Assembly: GCA_037039925.1 (NCBI GenBank)
Contig: JAXRKP010001069.1
Coordinates: 88,026-152,025 of the forward strand
Source: Doris montereyensis
Taxonomy: Eukaryota > Mollusca > Gastropoda > Nudibranchia > Dorididae
DNA: 64,000 nucleotides
Direction of reading: 5' to 3'
Part shown: piece after piece, positions 38,701 through 51,778 of the stretch
Layout of the letters: each line of letters starts with the position of its first letter
Position numbering within the stretch: position 1 is the stretch's first letter
Made by a program: the position numbers and the translations under genes
The notes under the pieces: model-generated
What the model was told of the DNA's origin: nothing
Seen by the model: only the letters and a program-made list of their open reading frames with translations
The model's database searches: none

Positions 38701-40080
38701 CTATCGCTCTATCTCGAAAGGTTTCGAAAGCCTGCGATCGCTGTGATACCGCTCTTTTTCGAGCTTTAAAGAGCGATATCGATCTTTATCGAAGCTTTAT
38801 CGCTTTTCGATCGCACTTTAGGGAGCGATTATCGCGACTTTATCCCAATAAACCGCAGCCTAAAGCGATAGGCGCAGCCTAATCGCAGCCTATCGCAGCT
38901 TCGATCGCAGTGCTATCGCAGCCTATCGCTGCAATAGGCGGCGATCTTTGTCACTTTTGCAATAGGCTGCGATAGGCTGTTTATCGCTAGGCTTTATCGC
39001 TTGCGATATTGTTCTAGGTTATCGCTTTTATCGATAGGTTTATCGTTCTTTTATACTTGCGATAGGCTGCGATAGGCTTTTATCGCGATTTATCGCGATT
39101 TAGGGCTGCAATAGGTTGCAAAATCGCTGCGATACGCTGTGATAAAGAGCGATTTTGTCGATAAAGAGCTTTATGGCTCTTTATGGCTTTTTAGAGCGCT
39201 TTATACAGAGCGATAAAGAGCAATAGGCTGCGATCGCTGCTTATCGCAGATAGGCTTCGCAGGCCGATAGGCTGCGGTAGGCTGCAATATCGCAGCCAAT
39301 CGGAGGCGATAAACAGCGATATCGCAGCGATAAAGATCGACAGGATAATAAAGAGTGAAAGATCGCGATATCTGCGATAAAGAGCGATAAAGAGCAATAA
39401 AGAGCGAAGGCTGCGATAAAGAGCGATAAGCTGCAATCACAACCTGCGATTGCAACCTATCGCAGCCGATATCGCACGATATCGCACGATAAAGGCCGAT
39501 CTATCGACCCCTATCGCACGATAAAGAGCAACCCAGATCGCAGAGCGATCACACGATAAATCGCATAAAGTCGCACCCTATCGAAGAGCGATAAAGATCG
39601 ATCTAAGGGATCTAATAGCGATCCCCATCGATAAAGAGCCATAAAGAGCGATACCCAGCGATTTATCGATAAAGCCAGATCCTCTTTATCGATGCCCATC
39701 CTCATAATCGCTGCCTGTCGATAGGCCTTTATGCGATAGGCTTCGATAGGCTCTTTATCGCTGCCTAAATGGCGAAAAAAGCGATAAAAAGCGATAAAGA
39801 GCGATAAAGAGCGATCGCTCCGATAAAGAGCAATAAAGAGCGCTAAAGAACGATGCCTAAATCGCGATCATGAGCGATGAGCAATCAAGAGCCTAATGGC
39901 GATAAAGAGCGATATCGGCGATAGACCGATGGCTGCGATATCGCTGCCTAAAGGCGCGATAAAGAGCCTAAAGCCGCGATAAAGAGCATAAAGAGCGATA
40001 TCGCTGCGATAAAAAGCGATTTATCGATAAAGAGCGATAGGCTGCTATTATCGATAGATCGCGATATCGCTTTTGATCGC
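38701..40080. repeat. SatE scrambled zone
   Basis: Units alternate in orientation every 10-40 bp, often at GATATC or CGATCG. Contains the decayed marker GATACGCTGTGATAAAGAG near 39131. No gene or other repeat family is recognisable. Confidence 0.85.
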
Positions 40081-43000
40081 TCTTTATGCGATAGCCTGCG
40101 ATAAGCTGCGATTTACTGCGACAAGGCTGCGCGATAGGCTGCGATAAAGAGCGATAGGAGCGATAAGCGATAAGAGCGATAGGCTGCGATAAAAGATAAA
40201 GAGCGATAGGCTGCGATAAAGTGCGATAGGCTGCGATAAAGAGCGATAGGCTGCGATAAAGTGCGATAGGCTGCGATAAACAGCGATAGGAAGCGATAGG
40301 GTGCGATAGGGAGCGATAGGTGCGATAGGGAGCGATAGGCAGCGATAGGCAGCGCGATAAAGAGCCATAGGCAGCGATAAGCAGCGATGAGACAGCCATA
40401 GGCAGCGCGATAAAGAGCCATAGGGTGCGATAAAGAGGATGCGATAGATAAAGAGCGATAGGCGATAGGTTGCGATAGGCTGCGATAGGCTACGATAGGC
40501 TGCGATAGGAGCGATAGGCTGCGATAGGCTGCGATAGGCTGCGAAAGGCTGCGAAAGCCTGCGATACGCTGTGATAAAGAGCGATAAAGAGCGATAAAGA
40601 GCGATAAAGAGCGATAAAGAGTGATAATAAAGAGTCGATAAAGAGCGATAAAGAGCGATAAAGAGCGATAAAGAGCGATAAAGAGCGATAGGCTGCGATA
40701 AAAGCGATAGGCTGCGATAAAGAACGAGATAAAGAGCGATAAAGAGCGATAAAGAGCGATAAAGGACAATAAAGAGCGATAAAGAGCGATAAAGAGCGAT
40801 AAAATGCGATTCGAAGCGGTCGAAAGCGATCTAAGACGGTCTAGAGCAATAGTCAGCGATAGGCAGCGATAGGCAGCGATAGGAACGATAGGGAGCGATA
40901 GGGAGCGATAGGGAGCGATAGGGAGTGATAAGTTGGTGATAGGTTGCAATAGGCAGTGATAGAAAGCGATAGGCAGCGATAGGCAGACATAGATTGCGAT
41001 AGGCTGCGATAGGCTGCGATAGGCTGCGATAGGGTGCGATAGGTTATGATAGGTTGCAATAGGTTGCGATAGGTTGCGATAGGCTGCGATAGGCTGCGCG
41101 ATAAACTGCGATATGAGAGCGATAAAGCTGCGATAAACTGCGATAGGTTGCGAAAGAGCGCAAAAAGGTTGCGAAGGTTGCGATACAGAGCGATAAAGAG
41201 CGATAGGCTGCGATAAACGATAAAGAACGATAAAGAGCGATAGGGCTGAGATAGGTTGCGATAGGCTGCGAAAGGCTGCGATACGCTGTGATAAAGAGCG
41301 ATAAAGAGCGATAAAGAGCGATAAAGAGCGATAAAGAGCGACAGGCTCCGATAAAGAGCGATAAAGAGAAAGGCTGCGATAGGCTGCAATAAGAGCGATA
41401 AAAGAGCTGCGATAAAGAGCGATAGGCTGCGATAAGGAGCGATAGGCTGCGATAAAGAGCGATAAGGAGCGATAAAAGCGAAAGCGATAAAGAGCGATAA
41501 AGAGCGATAAAGAGCGATAAAGAGCAATAAAGAGCGATAAACAGCGATAAAGAGCGATAAAGAGCGATAAAGAGCGATAAATAGCGATAAAGAGCGATAA
41601 AGAGCGATAAAAAGTAATAAAAGCGATAAAGAGCGATAAAGAGCGATAAAGAGCGATAAAGAGCGATCAAGAGCGATAAGAGCGATAAAGAGCGATAAAG
41701 AGCGATAAAGAGCGATAAAGAGCGATAAAGAGCGATAAAGAGCGATAAAGAGCGATAAAGAGCGATAGGCTGCGATAGGCAGCGAGAGGCTGCAATAGGC
41801 TGCGGTAGGCTGCGATAGGCCGTGGTAGCCTGCGATAGGCTTCGATAGGCTGTGATAAAGAGCGATAAGGAGCGATAAAAATCGATAAAAAGGATAAAAA
41901 GCGATAAAGAGCGATAAAAAAAGCGATAAAGAGCGATAAAGAGCGATAGGCTCCGATAAAGAGCGATAAAGAGCGATAAAGAGCGATAAAGAGCGATAAA
42001 AAAGCGATGAAGAGCGATAAAGAGCGATAAAGAGCGATAAAGAGCGATAAAGAGCCGATAAAAGCGATAGGCGATAGGCGGCGATAGGCGGCGATAGGCT
42101 GCGATAGGCTGCGATAAGGCTGCGATAGGCTGCGATAAAGAGCGATAAAGAGCGATAAAGAGCGATAAAGAGCGATAGGCTGCGATAAAGAGCGATAGGC
42201 TGCGATAAAGAGCGATAGGCGATGGAACGATAAAGAGCGGTTGCGATATTAAAGAGCGATAGGCTGCGATAGGCTGCGATACGCTAGCGATAAAGAGCGA
42301 TAGACTGCGATAGGCTGCGTTAGGGAGCGATAAAGGCGATGCGATAAAGAGCGATAGGCTGCGATAAAGAGCGATAAAGAGCGATAGGCTGCGATAAAGA
42401 TCGATAAAGAGCGAGAGGCGATAAAGAGCGAGGCTCCGATAAAGAGCGATAGGCTGCGATAAAGAGCGATAGGCTGCGATCAACAGCGATAGAAAGCGAT
42501 AGGCAGCGATATAGCGATAAAGATCGATACAGAGCGATAAAGAGCGATAAAAGTGCGATAGGCTGCGATAAAGAGCGATAGGCAGCGATAAAGAGCGATA
42601 GGCAGCGATAGGCAGTGCGATAGGGAGCAATAGGGTGCGATAAAGAGCGATAGGGTGCGATAAAGAGCGATAGGTTGCGATAGGCTGCGAAAGGCTGCGA
42701 TAGGCTCCCGATAGGTTGCGATAGGCTGCGATAGGTTGCGATAGGCTGCGATAGGCTGCGATAGGCTGCGATACACGAAAAGAGCGATACGCTGTGATAA
42801 AGAGCGATAAAGAGCGATAAAGAGCGATAAAGAGCGATAAAGAGCGATAAAGAGCAATAAAGAGCGATAAAGAGCGATAAAGAGCGATAAAGAAAGGATA
42901 AAGAGATAAAGAGCGAAAAAGAACGATAGGCTGCGATAAAGAGTGATAAAGAGCGATAAAGAGCGATAAAGAGCAATAAAGAGCGATAAAGAGCGATAAA

Positions 43001-43984
43001 GAGCGATAAAATGCGATTCGAAGCGGTTGAAAAGCGATCTAAGGCGGTCTAGAGCAATAGTCAGCGATAGGCTGGCGATAGGCAGCGATAGGAAGCGATA
43101 GGGAACATAGGGAGCGATAGGGAGCGATAGGGAGCGATAAGCAGCCATAGGCAGCCATACAGAGCAAATATAAGCTGCGATAAGTGCAGCAATAGGCTGA
43201 CGATAGGCTGCGATAGGGTGCGATAGGGTGCAATAGGCTGCGATAGGGTGCGATATGCTCATAGGCTGTGATAGGCTAAACCAGGTTGCGATAAATGATA
43301 GGTTGCGATAGGCTGTACTGGGTTGCGATAGGTTGCGAAAGGCTGTGATAGGCTGCGATAGGCTGCAATAGGCTGCGATAGGGCTGCGATAGGTTGCGAA
43401 AAAGGCTGCGTTAGGCTGTGATAAAGAGCGATAAAGAGCGATTTGCGATAAAGAGCGATAAAGAGCGATAAAGACGATAAAGAGCGATAAAAGAGCAATA
43501 GGCTGCGATAGGCTGCGATATGAGCGATAGCAACAATGGTATAGGCTGCGATACAATAAAGAGCGATAAGGAGCGATAAAGAGCGATAAGAGCGATAAAG
43601 AGTGACAGACTCCGATAAAGACTGAAAGGCTGCGATAGGAAGCGATAAAGAGCGATAAAGTGGTTAAAGAGCGATAAAAAGGCGATAGGAAGCTGTAGGC
43701 TAAAGAGCGATAAGCTGCGATAAAGAGCGAAAAGATTAAAGAGCGATAAAGAGGAAGAAAAATCGATAAAGGTTTAAAGAGCGAAAAGATGATAAAGAGC
43801 GAAAAGAGCGAAAAGAGCGATAAAGAGCGATAAAGGCAGCGATAAAGAGCAATAAAGAGCGATAAAGAGCGATAAAGAGCGATAAAGAGCGTAGATAAAG
43901 AGCGATAAAGCGATAAAGAGCGATAAAGAGCGATAAAGAGCGGCAAAGAGCGATAAAGAGCGATAGGCAGCGATAGCCTGCAAT
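40081..43984 (-). repeat. SatE modules, minus orientation
   Basis: At least two further modules, with degenerate terminators at about 40810-40848 (AAGACGGTCTAGAGC) and 43016-43053 (AAGGCGGTCTAGAGC) and CTGTGATAAAG markers near 40567, 41286 and 42794. Between them are long GATAAAGAGC runs. Minus-strand frames of 528 and 512 codons are artefacts of the 30-bp frame repeat. Confidence 0.93.
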
Positions 43985-44475
43985 AATGACTGTTCAACCC
44001 TGCTACTAACGATAACAATTATTTAGTTCAACACTGGACTGACGATGAACAATGATTTGGTTCAAAGTACTAACGATGAAAAATGATTTGGTTCAACATT
44101 GGTGCTGGCGATGTACAATGAATTGGTTCAACATTGGTGCTGACGATGAACAAAGATTTGCTAAAAAACAGAAACGATAAACAATTATTTGGTTCAACAT
44201 TGGTACTGACGATGAACAATGATTTGGTTCAGATTAAATCGGACCATCAAAAATGATTTGGTTCAACATTGGTAGACGATAAAATGATTTGGCTCAACAT
44301 TGGTACTGACGACGAACAATGATTTGGGATTGGTACTGACGATGAAAAATGATTCGGTTCAACATTGGTACTGACGATGAAAAATGATTTGGTTCAAATT
44401 GATAATGACGATGAACAATGATTTGATTCAAATTGGACGATAAAAGCTTTGGTTCAACAATGGTACTGACGATGA
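43985..44475 (-). repeat. SatA outlier, inverted
   Basis: About 14 diverged units of the 35-bp SatA repeat in the opposite orientation (GGTTCAACATTGGTACTGAC, GATGAACAATGATTT). The units resemble the variable edge of the 17-kb array more than its uniform core. It joins SatE at 43980 and SatC at 44476. Confidence 0.94.
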
Positions 44476-46658
44476 ACAAAATGACCAAAGACAAAAAGAA
44501 GACCAAAGACAAGACCAAAGACAAAGAAAACGAAAAGACCAAATAAAGACAAAAAGCAAGAAAAAAAGATAAGGAAACCAAAGACAAGATAAGAAGACCG
44601 AACACAGGAAGAGAAAATCAAAGACTGCGAAAGAAGAAAAAGGAAAAAAAATACCAAAACAAAAAAGAAGACCAATGACAAAAAACAAGACCAAAGACAA
44701 AAAAACAAGACCAAAAAATAAAACAAGACGATAAAAAAACAATACCAAAGACAAGAAAGAAAGACAAAAAAAATACCAAAGATGAAAAGAAAAGCGATAA
44801 AAAGAAGACCAAGACAAAAAAGACGAAATCAAAAACAAGAACAAAGACAAGAAAAGAAGAAAAAGACCAAAAAAGAAAAGCGAAGACCAAAGACAAAAAA
44901 CAAGAAACAATCAAGACAAAAACAAGACCGAGAAAAAGAAGACCAATGACAAAAAACAAAAGACAATAACAAAGACCAAAGACAAGAAGACTAATGACCA
45001 AAAAAAACGATAAAGAAGACCAAAGACAAGAAAAGAAGACAAAATAAAAAAAAATAGATCAAGAAAAAAAAGACCCAAACACAAGAAAAGAAGACCAAAA
45101 CAAGAAAAAAAGACAAAAACATGAAAAGAAAACCAAAGACAAGAAAAGACCAAGACAAAAAAGGAGACCAAAAACATAGAAAAAGAAGACCAAATACTAA
45201 GACAAAAAAAGACCAAAGACAAAAAAGAAGACGAAAGGCAAAAACAAGAACAAAAAAAGAACACAAGACCATCAAGAAGACCAAAGACAAGAAAAGAAGA
45301 CCAAATAAAAAAAAAGATCAAAAAGAAGACCAAATAAAAAAGACCAAAACAAGAGAAAGACCAAGACAAGACGATAAAGAAGACCAAACACAAAAAAGAC
45401 CAAGGACAAGGAAAACACGAAAAATGAAGACGAATCAAGAAAAGAAGAGAGACAAGAAAGAAAGAAAAAAACCCCAAAGACAAGACAAGAAAGACAAAAG
45501 AACAAAAAAAGACCAAGACAAAAAAGACCAAATAAAAAAAAACGAAAGACAAGAAAAGAAGACCAAAGACAAAGAAGCCCAAAGACCAGTCAAGAAGACC
45601 AAAGACAAGAAAACAAGACCAAAGACAAAAAAAGACCAAAAGACAAAAAAACAAGACCAAAATAAAAACAATACCAAGACAAAAAGAAAAGCAGATATAG
45701 AGAAAGAAGATTACAGACAGGAAAAGAAGACGAAAGAACAATCCAAAACACCAAAGATAATAAAATAAGACCAAAGACAAGAGAAGAAGACAAAGAAAAG
45801 ACAGGAAGAAAAAATCAAGGACAGAAAAGACAAAAGAAAGAAAAAAGGACCAAGACAAAAAAGAAGACCAATGAAAAAAAACAAGAGCAAAGAGACAAAA
45901 AAGACCAAAAGAGGTTAGAAAAAACAAGACCAAAGACAAAAAAAAGTTCAAAGACGAACAGGAAAAGCAGACAAAAAGGAGACACAAGACAAAATAAAAG
46001 ACGAAAGGCAAAAAACAAAAAAACGAAGACAAGAAAAAAGAAGACCAAAAGACAAGACAAGAAGACCAAACACCAGGAAAGAACACCAAAAACAAAGAAA
46101 AGACCAAGAAAAAAAGGATAAAAAACAAGAAAAAGAAGACCAAATACCAAAAAAGACCAAAGACAAGAAAAGAAGACCAATGACAAGAAGAAGGCCAAAG
46201 ACAAGAAAAAGACCAAGACAAAAAAAGAAGACCAAAAACAGACAAGAAAAAGACCAAATACAAGACCAAAAAGAAGACCAACGACAAAAAGGAAGAACAA
46301 AGACAAAATAGAAGACAAAAAGACAAAAACAGGAACAAAGATAAGAAAACCAAACACAAGAAAAGAAGACCAAAGACAAGAAAAGACAAAAGGGACACAA
46401 AAAGAAGACGAACAAAAAAAAAAACAAAAAAGAAGACCAAATAAAAAAAAGAAGACCAAAGCCAAAAAAGAAGACCAAAGACAAAAAAGAAGACCAAAGA
46501 CAAGAAAAAAAGACCGAAGACAACAAAAACAAGTCCACGACAACAAAAAGTCCGAAGACGAGAAAAAAGACTAAACACCAGAAAAAAGACCAAACACAAG
46601 AAAAAAGGCCAAACACAAGAAAAGAAGACCAAAGACAAAAAAAGAAGACCAAAAACAA
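44476..46658 (+). repeat. SatC array, plus orientation
   Basis: Purine-rich units almost free of T. Landmarks: AGAGAAAATCAAAGACTG near 44611, ACCAAAGATAATAAAATAAG near 45750, GGAAGAAAAAATCAAGGAC near 45805 and GAACAGGAAAAGCAGAC near 45955. A minus-strand 575-codon frame is repeat-derived. Confidence 0.94.
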
Positions 46659-47440
46659 GATATGTCTGGTAGGTACTACTTCTTTATGTCTGGTAGGTAC
46701 TACTTTTTTATGTCTGGTAGGTACTACTTCCCCTATGTCTGGTAGGTACTACTTCTTTACGTCTGTTAGGTACAACTTATTTATGTCTCGTAGGTACTAC
46801 TTCTTTATGTCTGGTAAGTACTACTTTTTTCTGTCTTGTAGGAACTATTTCTTTATGTCTGGTAGAACTACCTACTTTATGCCCGGTTGATACTATTTCT
46901 TTATGTCTGGTAGGTACTACTTTTTTATGTCTGTTAGGTACTACTTTTTTTATGTCTGGTAGGTACTACTTCTTTATGTCTGGTAGATACAACGTCCTTA
47001 TGCCTGGTAGGTACTACTTCTTAATGCCTGGTAGGTACTACTTCTTTATGTCCGTTAGGTACTACTTCTTTATGTCTCGTAGGTACTACTTCTTTGTGTC
47101 TGGTAGGTTCTACTTTTTCTGTCTTGTAGGAACTATTTCTTTATGCCTGGTGGGTACTATTTCTTTATGTCCGGTAGGTACTATTTCTTTGTGTCTGGTA
47201 GTGCTACTTTTTCTGTCTTGTATGAACTATTTCTTTATGTCTGGTGGGTACTACTTCTTTATGTCCGGTAGGTACCACTTCTTTATGTCTGGTAGGTACT
47301 ACTTCTTTACGTCTGGTAGGTAGTACTTCTTTACGTCTGGTAGGTACTACTTTTTTATGTCTGGTAGGTACTACTTCTTAATGTCTGATAGGTACTACTT
47401 TTGATATGTCTGGTAGGTACTACTTCTTTATGTCTGGTAG
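46659..47440 (+). repeat. SatD 24-bp array, plus orientation
   Basis: About 32 units; TATGTC at 46685 and 46709 gives 24 bp. Variants CTTGTAGGAACTATTTC and CTCGTAGGTACTACTTC alternate irregularly. It leads into SatB. Confidence 0.95.
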
Positions 47441-47700
47441 TGATTCGGTATTTAAATTAGAGGACGATTGAGGCCGCGTAGTGATATCGAATTAGAGGAC
47501 GATTGAGGACGTGTAGTGATATCGAATTAGAGGACGATTGAGGTCACATAGTGATATCGAATTAGAGGACGATTCAGGCCGTGTAGTGATATCGAATTAG
47601 AGAACAATTGAGGTCACATGGTGCTATCGAGTTAGAGGACGATTGAGGTCACATAGTGCTATCGAATTTGAGGCCGATTGAGGCGTAGTGATATGGAATT
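47441..47700 (+). repeat. SatB 35-bp array, plus orientation
   Basis: Seven units of GATATCGAATTAGAGGACG then ATTGAGG; AGGACGATTG at 47461, 47496 and 47531 gives exactly 35 bp. The last unit ends GAGGCGTAGTGATATGGAAT, the same end seen inverted at 58945-58975. Confidence 0.95.
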
Positions 47701-49925
47701 TGAGCCATGGCTCCATCGCTCCATCGGTCCATCGCTCCATCGATCCATCGCTCCATCACTCCAGCGGTCCATCACTCTATGGCTCAATCGTTCCATCTGT
47801 CCCCTTCTCCATCACTCAATTGCTCCATTGCTCTATTTCTTCATCAGCCTATCGCTCCCTCGGCCCCTCGCTCCATTGTTCTTTCACTTCATTAGTTGCT
47901 CGCTGCATCGCTCCAATGCTTGATCACTCCATCGTTCCATCACTCCATCGTTCCATCACTCCATCGTTCCACCACTTCATCGCTCCATTGCTCCACCATT
48001 TAATCGGTAAAATCGTTCCATCGCTCCATTGCTCCATCGCTCCATCGCTCCATCGCTCTATCGCTCCATCGCTCCATCGTTCCATCACTCAATCCCTTAA
48101 TCACTCTATCGCTCCATTGCTCCATCGCTACATTGCCGTCGTTACAGCTCCATCGCTCCATCGATCAATCGCTCCATCGCTCCATTGTTACTTGGCTCAA
48201 TCCCTCTCTCCTCCATCGCTCCATCGCTCCATCGCTACATCGCTCCATCTCTCCATCGCTCCATCGCTCCATCGCTCCATTGCTCCATTGCTGCATCGCT
48301 CCATTGCTCCATCACTCAATCGCTTAATCGCTCTATCGCTCATCGCTCCATCGCACCATTGCCCATCGTTACATCGCTCCATCGCTCCATCACTCCATCG
48401 CTCCATCGCTCCATCGCTCCATCGCTCCATCGCTCTATCGCTCAATTGCTCCATCGCTCAATCGCTCTATTGCTCCATCCATCCATTGCTCCCATCGCTC
48501 CGTCGCTCCATCGCTTCATCACTCAATCGGTCTACTGCTTCATCGCTCCATTGCTCCATCGCTCCATCGCTCCATCGCTCCATCGCTCCATCGCTCCATT
48601 GCCCCATCGTACCATCACTCCAACGCTCTACCGCTCCATCGCTCCATCGCTGCATCGCTGCATTGCCCCATCGTTTTGTCGCTCCATCCCTACATCGCTC
48701 CATCACTCAATCGCTAATCGCTCCGTCGCTCCATCGCTGCATTGCTCCATCGATCCATCGCTCCATCGTTCCATCGCTCCATCGCTTCATCGCACCATCA
48801 CTCCATCGCTCTACCGAATCATCGCTCCATTGCTCCAGCGCTCCATCGCTCCATCGTTCTCTCACTCCATCGCCCTACCGCTTTATCCTCCACTCCATCA
48901 CTCCATTGCTCAATCACTTAATCGCTCCATCGCTCCATCGTTCAATCGCTCCATTGCCCATAGTTACATCGCTCCATCGCTCCATCGCTCCATCACTCCA
49001 TCGCTCCATCGCTCAATTGCTCCATCGCTCCATTGCTCCACTGCTGCATCGCTCTGTCGCTCCATCGCTCCATCACTCCATCGGTCTACTGCTTCATCGC
49101 TCCATTGCTCCATCGCTCCATCGCTCCATCGCTCCATTGCCCCATCGTACCATCACTCCAACGCTCTACCGCTTCATCGCTCCATTGCTCCATCGTTCCA
49201 TTGCTCCATTGCCCCATTGTTTTGTCGCTCCATCCCTACATCGCTCCATCGCTCCATTGCTCCATCACTCAATCGCTAATCGCTCCGTCACTCCATCGCT
49301 CCACCGCTCCATTGCTCATCGTTATATCGCTCCATTGCTCCATCGCTCCATCGCTCCATCGCTCAATCGCTCCATCGCTCCATCGCTCCATCGCTCCATC
49401 GCTCCATCGCTTCATCGCTCCATCACTCAATTGCTCCATCGATCCAGTGCCCCATCGCTCCATCGCTCCATCGCTCCATTGCCCCATCGTTTTGTCACTC
49501 CACCCGTACATCGTTCCATCGCTCCATTGCTCAATCACTCAATCGCTAATCGCTCCATCGCTACATCGCTCCATCGCTCAATTGCTCATCGTTACCATCA
49601 CTCCATCGTTCCATCGCTCCATCGCTCCATCGCTCCATCGCTCAATCGCTCCATAGCTCCATCGCTCCATCGTTCCATCGCTTCATCACTCCATCGCTCC
49701 ATCGCTCTATCGCACTATCGTTCCTTCACTCCATCGCTCTACCGCTTCATCGCTCCATTGCTCCATTGCTCCATCGCACCATCGCTCCATCGCTCCATCG
49801 CTCCATTGCCCAATCGTTTTATCGCTCCATCCCTACATCGCTCCATCGCTCCATCGCTCCATCGCTCCATTGCTATATCGCTCCATCGGTCCATCGCTCA
49901 ATCACTCAATCGCTTAATCGCTCCA
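47701..49925 (+). repeat. SatF 8-bp array
   Basis: About 278 units of CTCCATCG, with variants such as CTCCATTG, CTCAATCG and CTCCATCA. Three units make 24 bp, so an A-P-S-L-H-R-S-I octapeptide repeats and a 782-codon plus-strand frame spans the array. The frame ends only after entering SatC. Opposite-strand frames repeat M-E-R-W-S-D-G-A. No coding evidence. Confidence 0.95.
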
Positions 49926-51778
49926 CCAAGACAAAAAAAAAAAGACCAAAGACAAAAAAGAAGACCAAAGACAAGAAAAAAAAAGTCCAAAGGCAAGAAA
50001 AGAAGACCAAAGAACAGACGAAAAGACCAAAGATAATAAAACAAGACCAAGACAAAAAAAGACCAAAAGCAAGAAAAAAGACCAAATACGAGAAAAGAAA
50101 ACCAAAGACAAGAGAAGAAGACCGAACACAGGAAGAGAAAATCAAAGACTGGAAAAGAAGAAGAAAGGAAAAAAATACCCCCCAAAAAAAGAAGACCAAT
50201 GACAAAAAACAAGACCAAAGACAAAAAACAAGACCAAAAGATAAAAAACAAGACCAATGACAAAAAACAAGACCAAAGACAAACAAAAGACCAAGAACAA
50301 AAAAGAAGAACAAAGATGAACAGGAAAAGCAGACAAAAAAGAAGACCCAAGACAAAACAAAGGACGAAAGACAAAAAACAAGAACAAAGACAATAAAAGA
50401 AGACCAAAGACCAGACAAGAAGACCAAACACGAGAAAAAAGACCAAAAACAAAAAACGATCAAGACAAAAAAAGAAGACCAAAAACAAGAAAAAAGAAGA
50501 CCAAATACAAAAAAAACCCAAAGACAATAAAAGAAGACCAAAGACAAAAAGAAGACTAATGACAAAAAAGACACAACATAAAAAAGACCCAACAGAAGAA
50601 AGAAGACCACAAACAAGGAAAAAGACCAAATACAAGAAAAGAAGACCAAAGACAAGAAAAAGACCAAGACAAAAAAAAGAAGACCAAAAAAAGAAAAAGA
50701 AGACCAAATACAAGACAAGAAGACCAACGACAAAAAAGAAGAACAAAGACAAAATAGAAGACGAAAGACAAAAACAAGAACAAAGACAAGAAAAGAAGCC
50801 CAAAGACCAGACAAGAAGACCAAAGACAAGAAAAAAGAAGACCAAAGACAAGAAAAGACCAAGACAAAAAAAGAAGACCAAATACAAAAATGACCAAAAA
50901 CAAGAAAAGCAGACCAAAGACAAAAAAGACCAATACAAGAAAAGAAGACCAAACACAAGAAAAAGAAGACCAAGGACAAGGAAAAACACCAAAGACAGGA
51001 AAAGAAGATCAAAGTCAAGAAAAAAGAGCTAAGACAAGAAAAGAATACCAAAAGGCAGAAAAAAAACCCAAAGACCAGACAGGAACACCAAAGACAATAA
51101 AGAAGACCAAAAACAAGAAAAGACCAAGACAAAAAAAGACCAAATACCAAAAAAACGAAAACGAGAAAAAGACCAACGACAAGAAGAAAAGATCAAAGAC
51201 AAAAAAAACAAGACCAAAGACACAAAAGAAGACCAAAGACAAGAAAACAAGACCAAAGACAAACAATACCAAGACAAAAAAGAAGATGAAAGAGAAGGAA
51301 AGAAAACTACAGACAGGAAAAGAAGACGAAAGAACAAACCAAAACACCAAAGATAATAAAATAAGACCAAAGACAAGAGAAGAAGACCGAAGACAGGAAG
51401 AGAAAATCAAGGACTGAAAAAGCAAAAGATAGAGCAAAAGGACCAAAGACAAAAAAAGAAGACCAATGAGAAAAAACAAGACCCAAGAGACAAAAAAGAC
51501 AAAAGAAAAAAAAACAAGACCAAAGACAAAAGAAGTCCCAAAGACAAACAAGAAAAGCAGACAAAAAGGAGATACAAGGCAAAATAAAAGACGAAAGGCA
51601 AACAACAAAAAACGAAGACAAAAAAAGAAGACCAAAAGACCAGACAAGAAGACCAAACACCAGGAAAGAACACCAAAAACAAGAAAAGACCAAGAAAAAT
51701 AAAAGGATAAAAAACAAGAAAAAATAAGACCAAATACCAAAAAAGACCAAAGACAAGAAAAGAAGACCAAAGACAAGA
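49926..51778 (+). repeat. SatC array, plus orientation
   Basis: Landmarks in order twice: ACCAAAGATAATAAAACAAG near 50027, AGAAAATCAAAGACTGG near 50136, GATGAACAGGAAAAGCAGAC at about 50316; then the same three near 51345, 51400 and 51550. So this block holds two higher-order units of roughly 1.25 kb. Confidence 0.94.

Noticed and set aside
35585..44018. Minus-strand frames of 524, 528 and 512 codons rich in R-S-L-S-L-F-I-A-L-Y
   Set aside because: They translate the 10-bp SatE unit, which has no stop in these frames. Frame continues through insertions and family variants with no domain or start context.
26466..47700. SatA and SatB as relatives because both have 35-bp units
   Set aside because: Trial alignment in the best register gave about 11 matches of 34, close to chance. 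The shared length and adjacency at 26466 may be coincidence.
47688..50036. 782-codon open frame, the longest in the window
   Set aside because: It follows the 8-bp SatF repeat (24 bp per eight residues) and runs on into SatC. Sequence variation is not biased to synonymous positions, and overlapping frames are open for the same reason. A repeat artefact.
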